Positions 42,891 to 54,190 are shown, counted from the stretch's first letter. The stretch is 64,000 nucleotides of DNA from Loripinus fragilis (GCA_964019695.1 OZ026515.1:78604678-78668677); one strand, 5' to 3'. The notes: generated by a model from the letters alone, not told the origin. A program made the numbers and translations.

Positions 42891-43690
42891 GCCTTGCTGC
42901 AAAATATATGCCTATGTGACAATTTTTTCCTATTACAAAAAAATAAAATAATGCCAATAATATGGGGAAAAAAATACAAAAATAAGCCTCACATAAGTGT
43001 GGGTAGGGACATGCCAATCAAAGGGGCCTTATATCCAGAGTCTGTTAGGAATGGGGGTTTCATCACTCAAAATCTGGGAAGGGTTTCAAACATACCTGTC
43101 GGGAAAGGGTTTTTTGCCTGTCTGGAAAAGGGGTTGGTAAACTTTTAATATTAAGAGAACAGAAATAAACTGAAAAATAACTGTAAATGAAAAAAATCAT
43201 GGGAATGGCCTTACTAAAAGCAAATTAGGACCCTTATGAGGCCAAAAGTTGATCATAATCTTTTTTTACAATGGGGTATAGATTCACCTTTTGTCTGGAA
43301 ATTTAAGTGGTCTTAATGGTGTCTGGAAAGGGTAAGGGTCCTGGGGCACAGCTCCCCCACCAGATGTGATTTTTTGCATACAGTAAATGCATAAAGTAGG
43401 GATTTTCATGTCTGGAGTAACAGAGACATGTTGACACCAATCAATGTTATCAGAGATGGCTATACCAAGATATTTTGCTCACTGAACATTTCCCAAGGTT
43501 TGGTTGTGTGAGGGAGAGTCAAAATCATTAATGAATTTATTTGTGATGCTGATGCTAAGTCACTGTGACCCTCATACCAGGGTAAGGCAGTGCGGAAGTG
43601 AATATGTTCGTAGTCTTCCAAAAAGAAAACCTGAACTGATGTTGTCCGGTAAGTCTATCGACATAGGTCCAGTTAAGCAAAAAAATTTAG
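42891..43690. other. unassigned stretch
   Basis: The phrase TCTGGAAAGGGTAAGGG and relatives (about 43085, 43130 and 43320) suggest an old repeat. Plus-strand frames at 42894-43148 and 43504-43695 have no splice or domain support. Confidence 0.35.
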
Positions 43691-43694
43691 CTTA

Positions 43695-43855
43695 AAAGTG
43701 TGATTATTTTCTTACCCATTAGTTCAAACATGTGTTTTTGGGTGCTCAAAAGAACCGTCTCAACGAGACAGTTCTTTTGAGTACCCACAACATATGTTTT
43801 GGTTGAGAAATAAGAAAACTAATTTTCTGTTATGCACTCTTATCTGGGGGCCTGT
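43695..43855. mobile_element. hairpin MITE family M2, best-preserved copy
   Basis: GGGTGCTCAAAAGAACCGTC and GACAGTTCTTTTGAGTACCC form a 22-bp-class hairpin. It is flanked by CTTACCCATTAGTTCAAACAT and by GGTTGAGAAATAAGAAAAC, then ATGCACTCTTATCTGG. Confidence 0.7.
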
Positions 43856-44602
43856 CATTTGATTTTACTCATTTATAAAAATCAGGAAGAGGATCGGACG
43901 TAAGACCAACCCCCGGAGAACATCAATTAATACTAGAACTGGATCTGAGGCTTAGTTATCTGAGACAAATTGATTGTTGCTTGCATCCAAAGAGTCATAA
44001 TAATCAACTTATGGGTGGACCCTCTTTACCCATAATAATCAAGTTTGTGTTACAAATTAAATACCGGTAGACTCCTGTGTGGAACCTTATCTAAGGACTT
44101 TGTGAGATTGATGGTGTCTGTTTGTGTCCATGATTCACAGCCCTTTTATTAAGCGAATTTAAGCTTACTGGGGAGAGAGATACCAGTAGATAGAACATTT
44201 GATTCCCTTTCCAATGGTATGCATTTTTTTTACTCAATTTTGAATAAAATGTCACAAAGAACACTATATCACTGAGGCGAGTTGTGACGAACAGGCATCT
44301 CTCAATACCTTCTGTATGTATGCTTTGAACTGCTTCTAACCATAATAATCATTTTAAAATGCAAGAGAGGACCCTCATCACCTTTAAAACACTGAGCACC
44401 TGTGGTACAGACCGACTTCTTTTAATTGGAAGAAGTTTTTTCAAAAAGAATCTTTGAAAAGCTAAAAACTGTACCGATCCACTGACCAGAGGGGAGACTG
44501 GGGGGAGGTTTCCATAGGAATACTGGTATGCCCAACCTCGTCAAGGTATATTTCTGGACTGGACCGGACCCCTGCCCCACCCACTGGAAAATCACAATTA
44601 CT

Positions 44603-46280
44603 CAAGGTGGCAATCGACCGGTCAATATGCATATTGACCAGACCAGTGGTCATTACTGGTTTTAACCGGTCATTACTGGTCGATTGGTGGTCAAATGGTT
44701 GATTGAAAAAAACATGGTCAATGTGAAGATACTTAGCTTTAAAATTATTTCAATATAAGATACATGTAATACAGGCTTAATTGAAAATGTGTTTCATGCC
44801 TTGCTTTTGCTTTTAAAATGTATGAAAAATTATTTAAAATAGGTCGTAAAACAAACAAGAATTAAATGTCAATAGTTTTAGATCTTCAGTCTCAATCAAA
44901 CTGAATCATTACCACAACTTTCAGTTCACCATGGTAATAATAATAAAAAAAGTAAAGAAAATGCAAGTAATGAAATTAAAGGGGAGGGCAACCCTTATGA
45001 TCACTATGTTTTATTAACTTTTATATGAAAGATCTTAATAAACAATGCATTTTGATACCAGTTTCATCTAAATCGGTCGAAAAACATAGAAGTTGTGGGC
45101 GTTTGAATATTTGCAACTTGACTGTAATGGAAGCGGCCATACTGTAGGCTTAGTGACGTCACACAGCCTAATTAAATATGCGTAATCAAAATGAAAGACA
45201 AACCATGGATTACTTGCAATTAGCTTAACTAAAACACTTTCCTTACGTATAAAGCTGCATATCTGCTGAAACACAGATGTTGTGATAGTATTGATAACTA
45301 AAAATTAAGCAGTGGAAAAAATTCTGAAAACTAATTAAATTTTCAAAATGGTGGCTAAATGTTGACCATATTGAATTCTTTAAATGCCCATAACTTCCCC
45401 ATTTTTCAACTGATTTTGATGATACTTTTATCATGATTCATGGTTCATAGAGCTTTTTCTGATAAAGTATACTTATCATTAGAGTTGCTGTCCCCTTTAA
45501 CTAAATTTAAAAACTAGCTTTTTCAAAGTCATAAAAATATTTAAATCAGTTACTAATTAAACGAAAGAAAGTACAAAAAATCAATCAATACTTCAAATTG
45601 ATCATCAAAGAGGTCATCATCTATGAATTAGTCATTGCTCTATTAGTTAAAATGCAAATTGAATTGGCTTTTCACCTGAAAAGACAAAGGTGTGAAAATG
45701 GTAGAGAAAACACTGAATGTTGAACAATATATCAAGGAGTTAATTTTAACTTTAATTACCCCAGAACAAACAAAACTGTCAAAATACTGGACTTGTCTCT
45801 CAGACTGAAGAAGGTGTGTCCAGAAGACCTATCCAATTACTGAGCATTGGCTAATTCACTGGCACCTGTGTTAACACAGAGGTGTGAAAGTGTGGCCATT
45901 CTGTTATCTGCTGTTATCAGTTAATAATTTAAATAGTGTCATTTATTGTTATTGTCTCAAAATGATGAAAAAAGACCCTGTTAGGTTGTATGCTTTTTTT
46001 CTATTCTGCCCTTGATGATTAAACAAGACTATAAAGTGTTAGGTGCCTGGCCTGTAATGCAGAAGTCAGTGCTAAGGTGAAAAGTATTTGGCAGGGACGA
46101 AACAGTACGTTTTTTCATTTTAAATAAATAGAACATAAATTCTGACCTAGTACCTCAATCCACCTCTAAAACTGCCCCTTTAAATTTTCAATCAACCACT
46201 CCGATTCGTATTGACCCCTTTTTGGCATATTGACTGGGGCGGCTTTAACCGGTTAAAACCGCTGTTTAAAACCAACCTTG
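44603..46280. mobile_element. 1.68 kb hAT-type element, non-autonomous
   Basis: The 8-bp duplication CAATTACT flanks it exactly (44595-44602 and 46281-46288). The ends CAAGGTGGCAATCG and the complement of CAAGGTTGGTTTT are followed on both sides by GACC/AACCGGTTA-rich DNA and a GGTTGATTGAAAA block. An 8-bp duplication with CAAGG-type ends fits the hAT superfamily. No transposase could be read. The TTAA element at 44980-45496 is inserted within it. Confidence 0.85.
44980..45496. mobile_element. TTAA element with AAGGGGACRGCAAC ends, copy A
   Basis: TTAA at 44976-44979 and 45497-45500. The ends AGGGGAGGGCAACCCT and the complement of AGGGGACAGCAACTCT. The whole element aligns with 61103-61610 in the same orientation, block by block (GATACCAGTTTCATCTAAATC, GGAAGCGGCCATA, AAATATGCGTAATCAAAATG). 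Carries no coding frame of note. Confidence 0.85.
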
Positions 46281-46510
46281 CAATTACTATATGGGTTTCC
46301 GCCTCAGCCCCCTGTAAATAGATGTCAACTTTTACAGTTGGATCTGGAACCCCATGACAAAAAATGCTATAAGAGGTATAATGCATCCTGAAAATAAGCA
46401 TAAAAAACAAAATAAACTGAAGCATTAAAAGAAAGATACATGTATTATTGATAAGGTCGGGCTGGCGTCACAGCCGCCATATTGTTTCAATTACAAGGTA
46501 CAAAACTCGG

Positions 46511-47567
46511 GAGCCGGACAAAACATCCCGGGACAAAACATCCCATGCCATTTTTTGGCACCCCGGACAAAACGTCCCACGAAGATTTGCCACCCCGGAC
46601 AAAACATCCCATGCTGTTTTTGTCGCCCCGGACATAACATCCCATGCTGTTTTTGTCACCCCGGACATAACATCCCATGCCATTTTTGCCACCCCGGACA
46701 AAACATCCCACACTTAGACTGCTCCTTCAGGGTGTCTCATTTGGGACCTTCATCTACTATAGCATGTACTAGCAGTGAATGCCTTAGTTAAGACTGTCCA
46801 AATGATATAAACTTGATCTTTACCCTTAAAGCCCCAAGAAAAAAATGTATCTAAAATTTCGTCTGCTGAAGTCGTCTGCTGCAAATAATTGCCTAGCATA
46901 ACTGACAAATTAAGTATAGAAGCAAACAGCTTGGACCCAGAATAGACTATAGCACTATCTGGGTCCACACTGTTTGCCATAATGGCTTCTTAAACATTTC
47001 AGCAGACGAGAAAAGCAGACGACTTTTGTTGCGATTGGCTCATTAAGGGTTAAATTGATTGAAAGGCAGTTTCACAGTGTAAATAAAATTTAATAAAAGA
47101 TAGTTATATCTTCTTGTAACAAACAACTAATTTGGGTGTTAAGAAGCCAATTACATTTAAAAAGAAATCATTTTACAGTTTGGGACAAACAAACTAGTAT
47201 AATTGGGAAACATATGTCTAATTAGTCTAATTATCTATCTACCTTTGATCTCCAATCATTTAAATATGTATGGTCAGCTGGGTATGGTACATTAAGAATA
47301 TTAATAATAGTGACAATTAACTAATTGGGATGTTTTAGGCACTTTCATAGGCTTTAAACAGAGTGTCGGATGTTTTGTCCGGGGTGGCAGAAATGGCATG
47401 GGATGTTTTGTCCGGGGCGGCAAAAATGGTATGGGATGTTTTGTCCGGGGTGACAAAAACTGCATGGGATGTTTTGTCCGGGGTGGCAAATCGATGCGGG
47501 ATGTTTTGTCTGGGGTGCCAAAAAATGGCATGGGATGTTTTGTCCCGGGATGTTTTGTCCTACATTC
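46511..47567. mobile_element. fold-back element with 36-bp tandem-array termini and 11-bp duplication
   Basis: ACAAAACTCGG occurs at 46500-46510 and 47568-47578, bracketing 1,057 bp. Each end is an array of about six ~36-bp units (GGACAAAACATCCCATGCC, then TTTTTGCCACCCC), inverted relative to each other. Both outermost parts have a double GGACAAAACATCCCGGGACA start. The centre (46720-47355) is unique AT-rich DNA with a T1 MITE nested at 46823-47049. Tandem inverted termini with 9-11 bp duplications match fold-back/Mutator-like elements. The repeat yields long frames in several phases that are not genes. Confidence 0.85.
46823..47049. mobile_element. TTAA-type MITE family T1, copy 4, nested
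   Basis: Left TTTA (46819-46822, mutated) and right TTAA (47050-47053). The ends CCCTTAAAGCCCCAAG and GCGATTGGCTCATTAAGGG are the family ends in reverse orientation to 9594. The hairpin arms CAAACAGCTTGGACCCAG and CTGGGTCCACACTGTTTG are retained. Confidence 0.8.
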
Positions 47568-47769
47568 ACAAAACTCGGATCTCCTTGCTTTTTATTGCCA
47601 TTAACCATTTTCCGAAATTTTTCATTGAACCAGAGGAGAAAAATCACAAACTATGGATTTATGTTGAAGAAAAAACTTTTTTTCTGTAAGTCCTTAATTT
47701 GGTTTACATGAGAAATTCTTATCATAGAAATTTTTAAAGCTGAAAGTTGGCATCTTTCAATTATAAAGA

Positions 47770-49575
47770 CCGAAGCTAGTACCTCCAACTTACGGCACTA
47801 GGTGCCGCTTTAGATAACTGTTTGTGTATTCTTTTGCCAACCTTTCGGTCACTGTATCGCCACATGGTATGTAATGTCCCGGTCTCTGTATCTGTATAGT
47901 ACGTTGAAGTAACCAATCCTGGCTTTTATTCAACGGCGTGGAGTGCGCAAATTTAGTCTTTTTTTAGCTATCAAGGTCCTGAATGATTCCACTGTATCAC
48001 AATTCACAATGTTGTCACTTAAAATATTCCAGTCATGTGTAGTTCTGACGAAGAAAGAGTTTCTAAATTGTTCTGTTTTAGCTGGTAACTGTTTAAAACA
48101 CTGGTTGTTGTTGCAAACAGATCTTTCCACTATATTTTTCTTAACAAAGTCTTCAAATTGTTTAGCCCGGATGGTACGTTTTGGTTTTTGAGCCCTTAAA
48201 TAGTGATCAATATTTATAGCTGGTACGTGCCCTTTCACCACCTTGTACAAGAACGTCAGTCTCTGTTGGCGTCGCCTCTCTTCTAGGGAGGGAAGGTCGA
48301 GATCGTCTAGCATGTTTGTCACACACCCCTCATGTCTGGACTTGTAGTCGCCTGTGATGAATTGGGCTGCTGAACTCTGTACTCTCTCTAGTCTGTCAAT
48401 GTCGTTCTTGAGGTAGGGGTCCCAAACAACACTCCCATACTCTAATTTGGAACGGACAAGAGCCAGGTAAGCATTCTTCCTGCAAGGCAGTGGACAGTGG
48501 CGTAGGTTTCTTCTGAGGAAGCCTAAGGTGGAATTAGCTTTCTTGCTGGTGTTGTTTATATGGGTTTTCCATTTCAAGTCCTCAGAAAATGTAATTCCCA
48601 AATATGGATTGTCCTGTACTTGTTTGAGGATTTGATCGTTGATGGTGTAGAAGTGTCTTGATTTGGACTTGGTGCTTAGCAGGTAGCATTTTTTGGCGTT
48701 GAACTTCATACCCCAATCATCGGCCCATATCTGTAAGTTATTGAGGTCTTGTTGGAGGGTTTGATGGTCTTGAGGGGAGTTGATTGGCCTGTAGAGCAAG
48801 CAGTCGTCTGCGAAAAGTCTGATCTGTGAGGTGACACGTTCAGGAAGATCATTGATGTGGCAATGGAAGAGAAGTGGTCCAAGAACTGTGCCTTGTGGCA
48901 CTCCTGATCCAATGTGAGCAGAGCGCGACTTTTCCCCTTCTACGACGACGTTCATCTTCCGCTTGGTAAGGAAATTTGCAATCCATGTATGTAGTGGTCC
49001 CCTGATACCATATGCATCCAGCTTGTGTAGTAGTTTCCTGTGGGGTACGGTATCAAAGGCCTTACTGAAGTCGAGGATTACAACCTCAACTTGTCTGTTT
49101 TGGTCGAAGAAGTTTAGTAGGTCATGAGCTGTGACGACCAGTTTAGTTTCACATGAATATCCAGAGCGAAAGCCATGATTGAGTGACGTTAGTACTTGAT
49201 GCTTGTCTAGGTGGTTCAGCATGTGGTGACAGATGATGTGCTCTAGTCGCTTAGATAATACGCAGGTGAGGGATACTGGGCGGTAGTTCTCAGGTGTATG
49301 TCGATCACCTTTCTTATACACTGGTGCCACATTCGCATCTCTCCAGTCTTCTGGCAGTTCACCTGAGTCCACAGACTTCTGGAAGATTGCTGTAACCGCA
49401 GGGGTGATTTCAGCCGCACATTCTTGTAAGACTCTGTTGGGGAGTTTCATCTGGGCCTGCGGCTTTGTCCACTTTTATATTTTGGAGCAGCTTAAATACC
49501 CCTTCCTCTCCTATAGACAGCAGTGGTATGTCATTTTCTACTCGAGTAGATACTTCTGGTAGGTCTCTTGTTTAA
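47770..49575 (-). mobile_element. 5'-truncated LINE (Jockey/CR1-like non-LTR retrotransposon)
   Basis: Contains the reverse-transcriptase frame described separately plus about 160 bp of 3' sequence. The 5' break is at about 49575, where an unrelated repeat (49575-49830) begins abruptly. The endonuclease domain expected upstream is absent. The 3' limit near GGTACTAGCTTCGGTC (minus sense) is estimated, since no clear tail or target duplication was found. Confidence 0.8.
47930..49575 (-). pseudogene. reverse transcriptase ORF2, frameshifted and truncated
   Basis: From 49450 to 47930 a 506-codon frame runs without a stop. It has the finger motif NYRPVSL (about residues 55-61), the catalytic ILDFSKAFD (about 125-133), SGVPQGTVLGP (182-192) and the active-site box LFADDCLLY (212-220), followed by thumb and C-terminal regions (DPYLKNDIDRLERVQ). 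Upstream, the minus strand continues as DLPEVSTRVEND...NIKVDKAAGPDE in another phase as far as about 49565, so a one-base frameshift lies near 49447; the apparent start Met is not the real start. It is an RNA-templated DNA polymerase for target-primed insertion. As it stands it cannot make a full ORF2 protein, since the endonuclease is missing. Confidence 0.9.
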
Positions 49576-49830
49576 GGTTCCTCAGCACACTTTGGCCAAT
49601 TTTACAAGTTATTGCTCATCATATTCAAGACAAACTAACTGTCTCTTTTGATTCGTCATCCATAGGGCTGATTAGTTATAAGTGGTTTCTAACTATTTAT
49701 GCTTAATACAGTTCCGTAAAAACTTACAACGAGGAGGATTAAATTTTTTTAGAGAAAAAACACCTTTTCTAAATTTTCCAAATCCATCATCTGCATGTAT
49801 ATTTTGACATTATCCCCCTTCATGATATTA
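49576..49830. repeat. repeat X, copy 1
   Basis: GGTTCCTCAGCACACTTTGGCC, AATTTTACAAGTTATTGCTC, ACAGTTCCGTAAAAACTTAC and CATCATCTGCATGTATATTTT reappear in reverse at 54290-54545. Roughly 250 bp, identity high but with indels. Confidence 0.7.
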
Positions 49831-49984
49831 CAAACTAGAGCTTCGCACTTGAGTGCACATGATTTAAGACTTTTTAGTACCATACATAGCGGCTTAGTAA
49901 CAAAATGTCACTTGCGAATGTACAGTTCAATTGATTGGTTTAATAGATTGTTTTGATTCTTTACGTCCCAGCCAACAATTTTTG

Positions 49985-51215
49985 CTCACGTGAGCCAAAG
50001 GCTCAAGGTAAGCTATTGTGATTTGTCTTTGCCTGGCGAGCGTCAGTCTGTCCATAAAACTTTTGCTTTAAATGACAACTCCTTCTGAACGACTGGTCCA
50101 AATTCAAACTAATTTCACAGAATTATTTCTCAGAATTGATTTAAACGACATCTCCTCCTGAACCACTGGTCCAAATACATAATAAATTCACAGAATTGTT
50201 CCTCACACTGCTCATTACAAAATTTGCATAAATGGTTCTGCTCCACTGAACAGGATGGCTGCCAGAGCTCCAGATAAGAAATCTTTCAAACGTTATCTCC
50301 TCCTGAACCACAGGTCCAAATTCAAAATTATTTTATAGAATTGTTCCTCAGGATACCCTCTACCAAAATTGCACAAGCACAAATTATTCCGCTCAGCTGA
50401 ACAAAAGGGCCACCAGAGCTCTAGATAAGAAATAATTTTAAACAACATCTGCTCCTGAACCACTAGGCCAAATTTAAAATAATTTCACAGAATTGTTACT
50501 TTTGATGTCTTCTACCAGGGCTCTCGATCACCCGATTTTGGGGCCGAAATTCGGCCCCATTCCCAATGCCAAAAAGTATGTTTTTTTTCCCAATTCCAGA
50601 CAAAAAATTCCCAATTTTACACAAAAAAAAAACAAAAACAAAAAAAAAAAAATTTTTTTTTTTTTTTTTTTTGCTTCTTCACCTTTCATTTCATATAATA
50701 TAAATACAGAACATATTGTTACATATTAAAATTTCACAGAATAATAGAATATAATAACACTTGCTGCATATTGGAATCAATCTAGCAATAGAAACATCAT
50801 ACATAAGGATGATGTCAAATTTCCCAATTTAAGTCAAAACGCCGCGAATTTTCCCAATTCCATGGGCCCCGGCCCCATTCCCAAAAAGGTGTGTGAGAGC
50901 CCTGTCTACCAAATATTGCACAAAGGGTTCCGCTCCGCAGAACGAAAGGGACTCCAGAGCTTTAGATAAGATATCTTTAAATACCAATATCTCCTGAACC
51001 ACGGGTCCAAAATCAAAATAATTTCACAGAAATGAATCTTATGTTGCCCTCTACTAAAATTGATCAGATGGTTCTCCTTTACTGAACAACATGGCTACCA
51101 GAGCTAAAAATATAAACATTTTTCAATTCAATCTCCTTCGCCACAGGCCAATGCATCATATATTTATGTGCTAGGACTCAGGTGAGCGACCCAGGGCCCT
51201 AGGGCCCTCTTGTTT
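49985..51215. mobile_element. 1.2 kb tandem-core element with GCTCACGTGAG / CTCAGGTGAGC ends
   Basis: The left edge reads TTTGCTCACGTGAGCC then AAAGGCTCAAGGTAAGCTATTGTG. The right edge reads GACTCAGGTGAGCGACCCAGGG then GGGCCCTCTTGTT. Between are about six ~140-bp units with CTCCTCCTGAACCACTGGTCC, AAATAATTTCACAGAATTGTT and CCAGAGCTCTAGATAAGAAAT. Elements of this look are frequent in bivalves, as I recall. The CAGGG element at 50516-50904 interrupts one unit. Confidence 0.75.
50516..50904. mobile_element. CAGGG-ended element with 5-bp target duplication TCTAC
   Basis: TCTAC flanks both ends (50511-50515 and 50905-50909). The ends CAGGGCTCTCGATCACC and the complement of CAGGGCTCTCACACACC. Next comes GGGGCCGAAATTCGGCCCC, a perfect palindrome shared with 13142 and 63077. 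Removing the element restores the host tandem phrase TTCTACCAAA. Long A and T runs fill the middle. Non-coding. Confidence 0.9.
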
Positions 51216-51809
51216 GTTTTAGTTGTCAAAAAGCGTGTGAATAAACATAAAATGCATTCTAATTTTTTTCCTAATTATATCTTATATCTGCTCCTCGAAC
51301 ATTTTGTAGCACATAAAGAGAGTGCGGTACAATTGTGCATGCCATGCCACATTTCATCACAGGAAACATTACGGAGTTTCCAGTTCATTATGGATTAAGC
51401 CATGTATTCTGGGAAACCCCTAACACCTAAATGGGTAACTTTACAAACAACATAGACCCAGATGAAATGCCGCATAATGCTGGTTTTCATCTAAGATACC
51501 ACTGTTTGTAAAGGTTAAATAAAGATATTCAGAAAAAAGAACACAATCTTTTTTTTAAAGTCTAACCTGACACCCCTATATACTATGGATTATTTGATAC
51601 ACTTAGTAAAAAGGAAAAATCCACTATTATACAAAGGATGAAGAATTCAGTGATGTGCCTGTATACTAATTTTATTACTTAGCCAGTATGTATGTTACTG
51701 AAATAGTGTGCACTCAGGTGAGACCTTTAGAAATATATTAATACATATTACAAGGGGCGTTCAAAAATAATGCAAGTTAAATTACTTCTCAGTCACTTTT
51801 TGTATTAAA

Positions 51810-52790
51810 TTTGTACTTGTTTGTCATGGTCTGTCCTTCAAAATATTCTCCATCTACCTGGAAGCGGGTCAAGTTGTCCCCGAGTCAACTCGTTTCCTAG
51901 GTCAACTCGTCATTGGGTCAACTCGCCCGGGTCAACGCGTCCTGTTCCTATTTGCATGGGAGACTTTACATGCATTGACAAATATTTATTTATATTAAGC
52001 ATGTAGACAAAATTATGGGAATAAAAATGGTCAATACTTTTGTGAGTGTACTATGTTCATATTAGCCTACGCTTCCTACTACATACTGGTACGCCTGAGC
52101 AAGGACAAAGACCCTCACTAGCACCTAGCCATTAATTCATTATATAAGAGAATGGTCATTATTTATCAGCAAGGGGTGAGGGTTGGTGGTGGTGTGGTAC
52201 CCCAGCTGATAAATAATGACCGTTCCCTAAATTAACATTTGGCCCTGTCATGTTAGCATGTTCTTAGTTTTCAGCTGAGCCAATCTTGTATAAGGAAGCG
52301 CAGGCTAATCTGAACGTTCGCTTGTCCCATATGCAATGAGCAACGAATTTTACCACTCATTAAAAGGCTTTTATTACATGTTTACAAACATTACATAAGT
52401 AGGTTGACAATACTGTTAATTTTTCAGCAAACCGTAATGCACCACCATTGCTGATTAATTAAAACTTTGGAGATCACATAACAGACTGTTAACTGACCGA
52501 GACACCGACCAAGGAGGGTTTTTTTATATAGGGGAGATTTTATAAAGGGGACGAGTTGACCCAGGCGAGTTGACTCAGGGACTACTTGACCCAGATTCAT
52601 CTACCTGAATACACAGTTACAGACAGCCGTTCCATTTTTGAAGCATTCTCGTACTCATCAACAGTGGACATATAAGATACTGGTAAACAGCAGATCAGAA
52701 GGAGATTCTCGATTGACATCTTCTGAACAGATACGTTACTCGTAGTGTTTGACATAGGAAATAATCACAAGGGACAACGTCTTGGGCATG
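51810..52790 (-). pseudogene. mariner transposase C-terminal relic, split by a fold-back element
   Basis: Minus-strand fragments in order: VVPCDYFLCQTLR (about 52785-52745), matching the block with the third catalytic Asp of mariner enzymes (xxPCDYxLF); LQKWNGCL, stop, LCIQ (about 52640-52610); then, across the 737-bp insertion, VDGEYFEGQTMTNKYKF (51860-51810), the typical mariner C-terminal GxYFE. A stop codon and frameshifts show it is dead. The enzyme would cut and paste at TA sites. The upstream DNA-binding and first two catalytic blocks are not recognisable. Confidence 0.75.
51861..52597. mobile_element. fold-back element with GGGTCAACTCG tandem termini and 10-bp duplication
   Basis: CATCTACCTG occurs at 51851-51860 and 52598-52607, immediately outside the element and inside the mariner relic, where removal rejoins the IQVDGEYFE reading. 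The left end has GGGTCAAGTTGTCCCCGAG, then four GTCAACTCG words. The right end has the inverted set. A palindromic MITE (GGTCATTATTTATCAGC and complement, about 52150-52225) is nested inside. No transposase. Confidence 0.9.
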
Positions 52791-53209
52791 CGTACTTTTG
52801 TGTGTGTGTGTCTGTTAAAACCTTCTCCGATTCCAAAAAAACTCAGCCAAAGTGCATGCCTAATGCGCTGGTTCCTTATATGGGTATTTAAGTCCACTAT
52901 GACTCAACTGAACCCTTAAAATTAAAAAGCTAGCTAAGTAATTGCTGAATTTTGCTATCAAATGCAAATGGAAATTCATGTGTTTGAAATGTGTTCATGT
53001 GCTATGTAAGTTATCATTTATGGGTTAAATACATCATATAATAAAGAATAAGAATGCGTGAAGAAATAGAAAGTTTTGTACTTTTATGTTTATTATTTGC
53101 GGAGCTCAGGACACCATTTTGTCGCTGTACGCGTAATTTTAAGCAGTCATGGCCAACTCTCAATTTTACTTGCTACGTAAGCCTAGACCAAGGATCTACT
53201 GTTTACCCC

Positions 53210-53396
53210 CACCCCCAAAAAAACAACAACAACAACAAATAGGCAACCCACAAAAAATATCCCTGTACTATACATTGAACTTAAAAAAGACCTGTAAATG
53301 CATAAAAATGAACCCAAAAAATAGTCTACTTTTATGATGATCCCCCAAAAAGTATCCACAAAATCTGCATTCTCCATAATGATTCAATTTTCTGAC

Positions 53397-53427
<31 letters not shown>

Positions 53428-53480
53428 AAAAAAAAAAAAAAATAAAAAAAAAAAAAAATAATAATAATAATAATAATAAA
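53210..53480. repeat. simple-sequence tracts (CAA)n, poly-C, poly-A, (AAT)n
   Basis: AACAACAACAAC at about 53224, a C run at 53396-53417, a long A run to about 53457 and AATAATAATAAT to 53480. No gene. Confidence 0.85.
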
Positions 53481-53999
53481 TGAATATTGAAATTCAAAAT
53501 TTTAAATCTCCCAAAATGGGTCTAGCCTTCATATACATATATATGAAAATATTAGACTTCCCCTCCCCACCCCTGGGTACCCATTGTGCATTGAGTTTCA
53601 GATGCTTCTTCAAAATTTTATGAATTGTGATCACGACTTATTTGTGAACCAGGCTAAGTGTCTCACGGTAAACCATGCATCTTTTTAGAGCAATTCAAAT
53701 CAAGGATTTTTGCATGTTACGTTTTGGGTGGTCATTATTGTTAATTTGAGGATTACCAGGACAAGCAGCATCCTGTTTTAGCGCTTAAATTTAGTCCCTC
53801 ACCTGTAAACCGTGGTTAAAGTCATTTGGTCCTCCCTATAAATATCCCACACCTCTTATGAATACCCCACGACCTGCTTTATATAGGCCAGTATTTCAAG
53901 CACATTTTCAGCCTTTTCCCAGGCATATTGCAGCAGGCTTTTGAACAACGTACACTGTAAGGAGGTCAGTGAAGCTATAAAGAGGAATTCCGCTGTTCC

Positions 54000-54190
54000 C
54001 TGTGTAACTGCTGGTTCTCAGTCTACTATTGGTCAGTAAGGTAAATACAGGTAATCAGAACCTCCCCGTCACACACACGCACATTTACAGGAATTGTGTG
54101 TGTGTGTGTGTGGGGGGGGGGGGGGTACTGTTTTTTTCTATTTCTGACCACCTGTAAACCGCGAACCAGTAATTAATGTAGATATGATCA
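54000..54190. mobile_element. palindromic MITE, second copy (related to 58855-59037)
   Basis: CTGCTGGTTCTCAGTCTACT and CACCTGTAAACCGCGAACCAG face each other, with GTAAATACAGGTAATCAGAACC and CATTAATTACTGG-like words as in the 58855 copy. The middle is expanded GT/G repeats. Confidence 0.6.

Noticed and set aside
46448..46791. Several overlapping long frames on both strands with Cys/Pro-rich 12-residue repeats
   Set aside because: They are translations of the 36-bp terminal array of a transposon, open in several phases at once, with no splice or start context.
47354..47711. Frames on both strands with GQNIPCHFC / MGCFVRG repeats
   Set aside because: The inverted second copy of the same terminal array; same reasoning.
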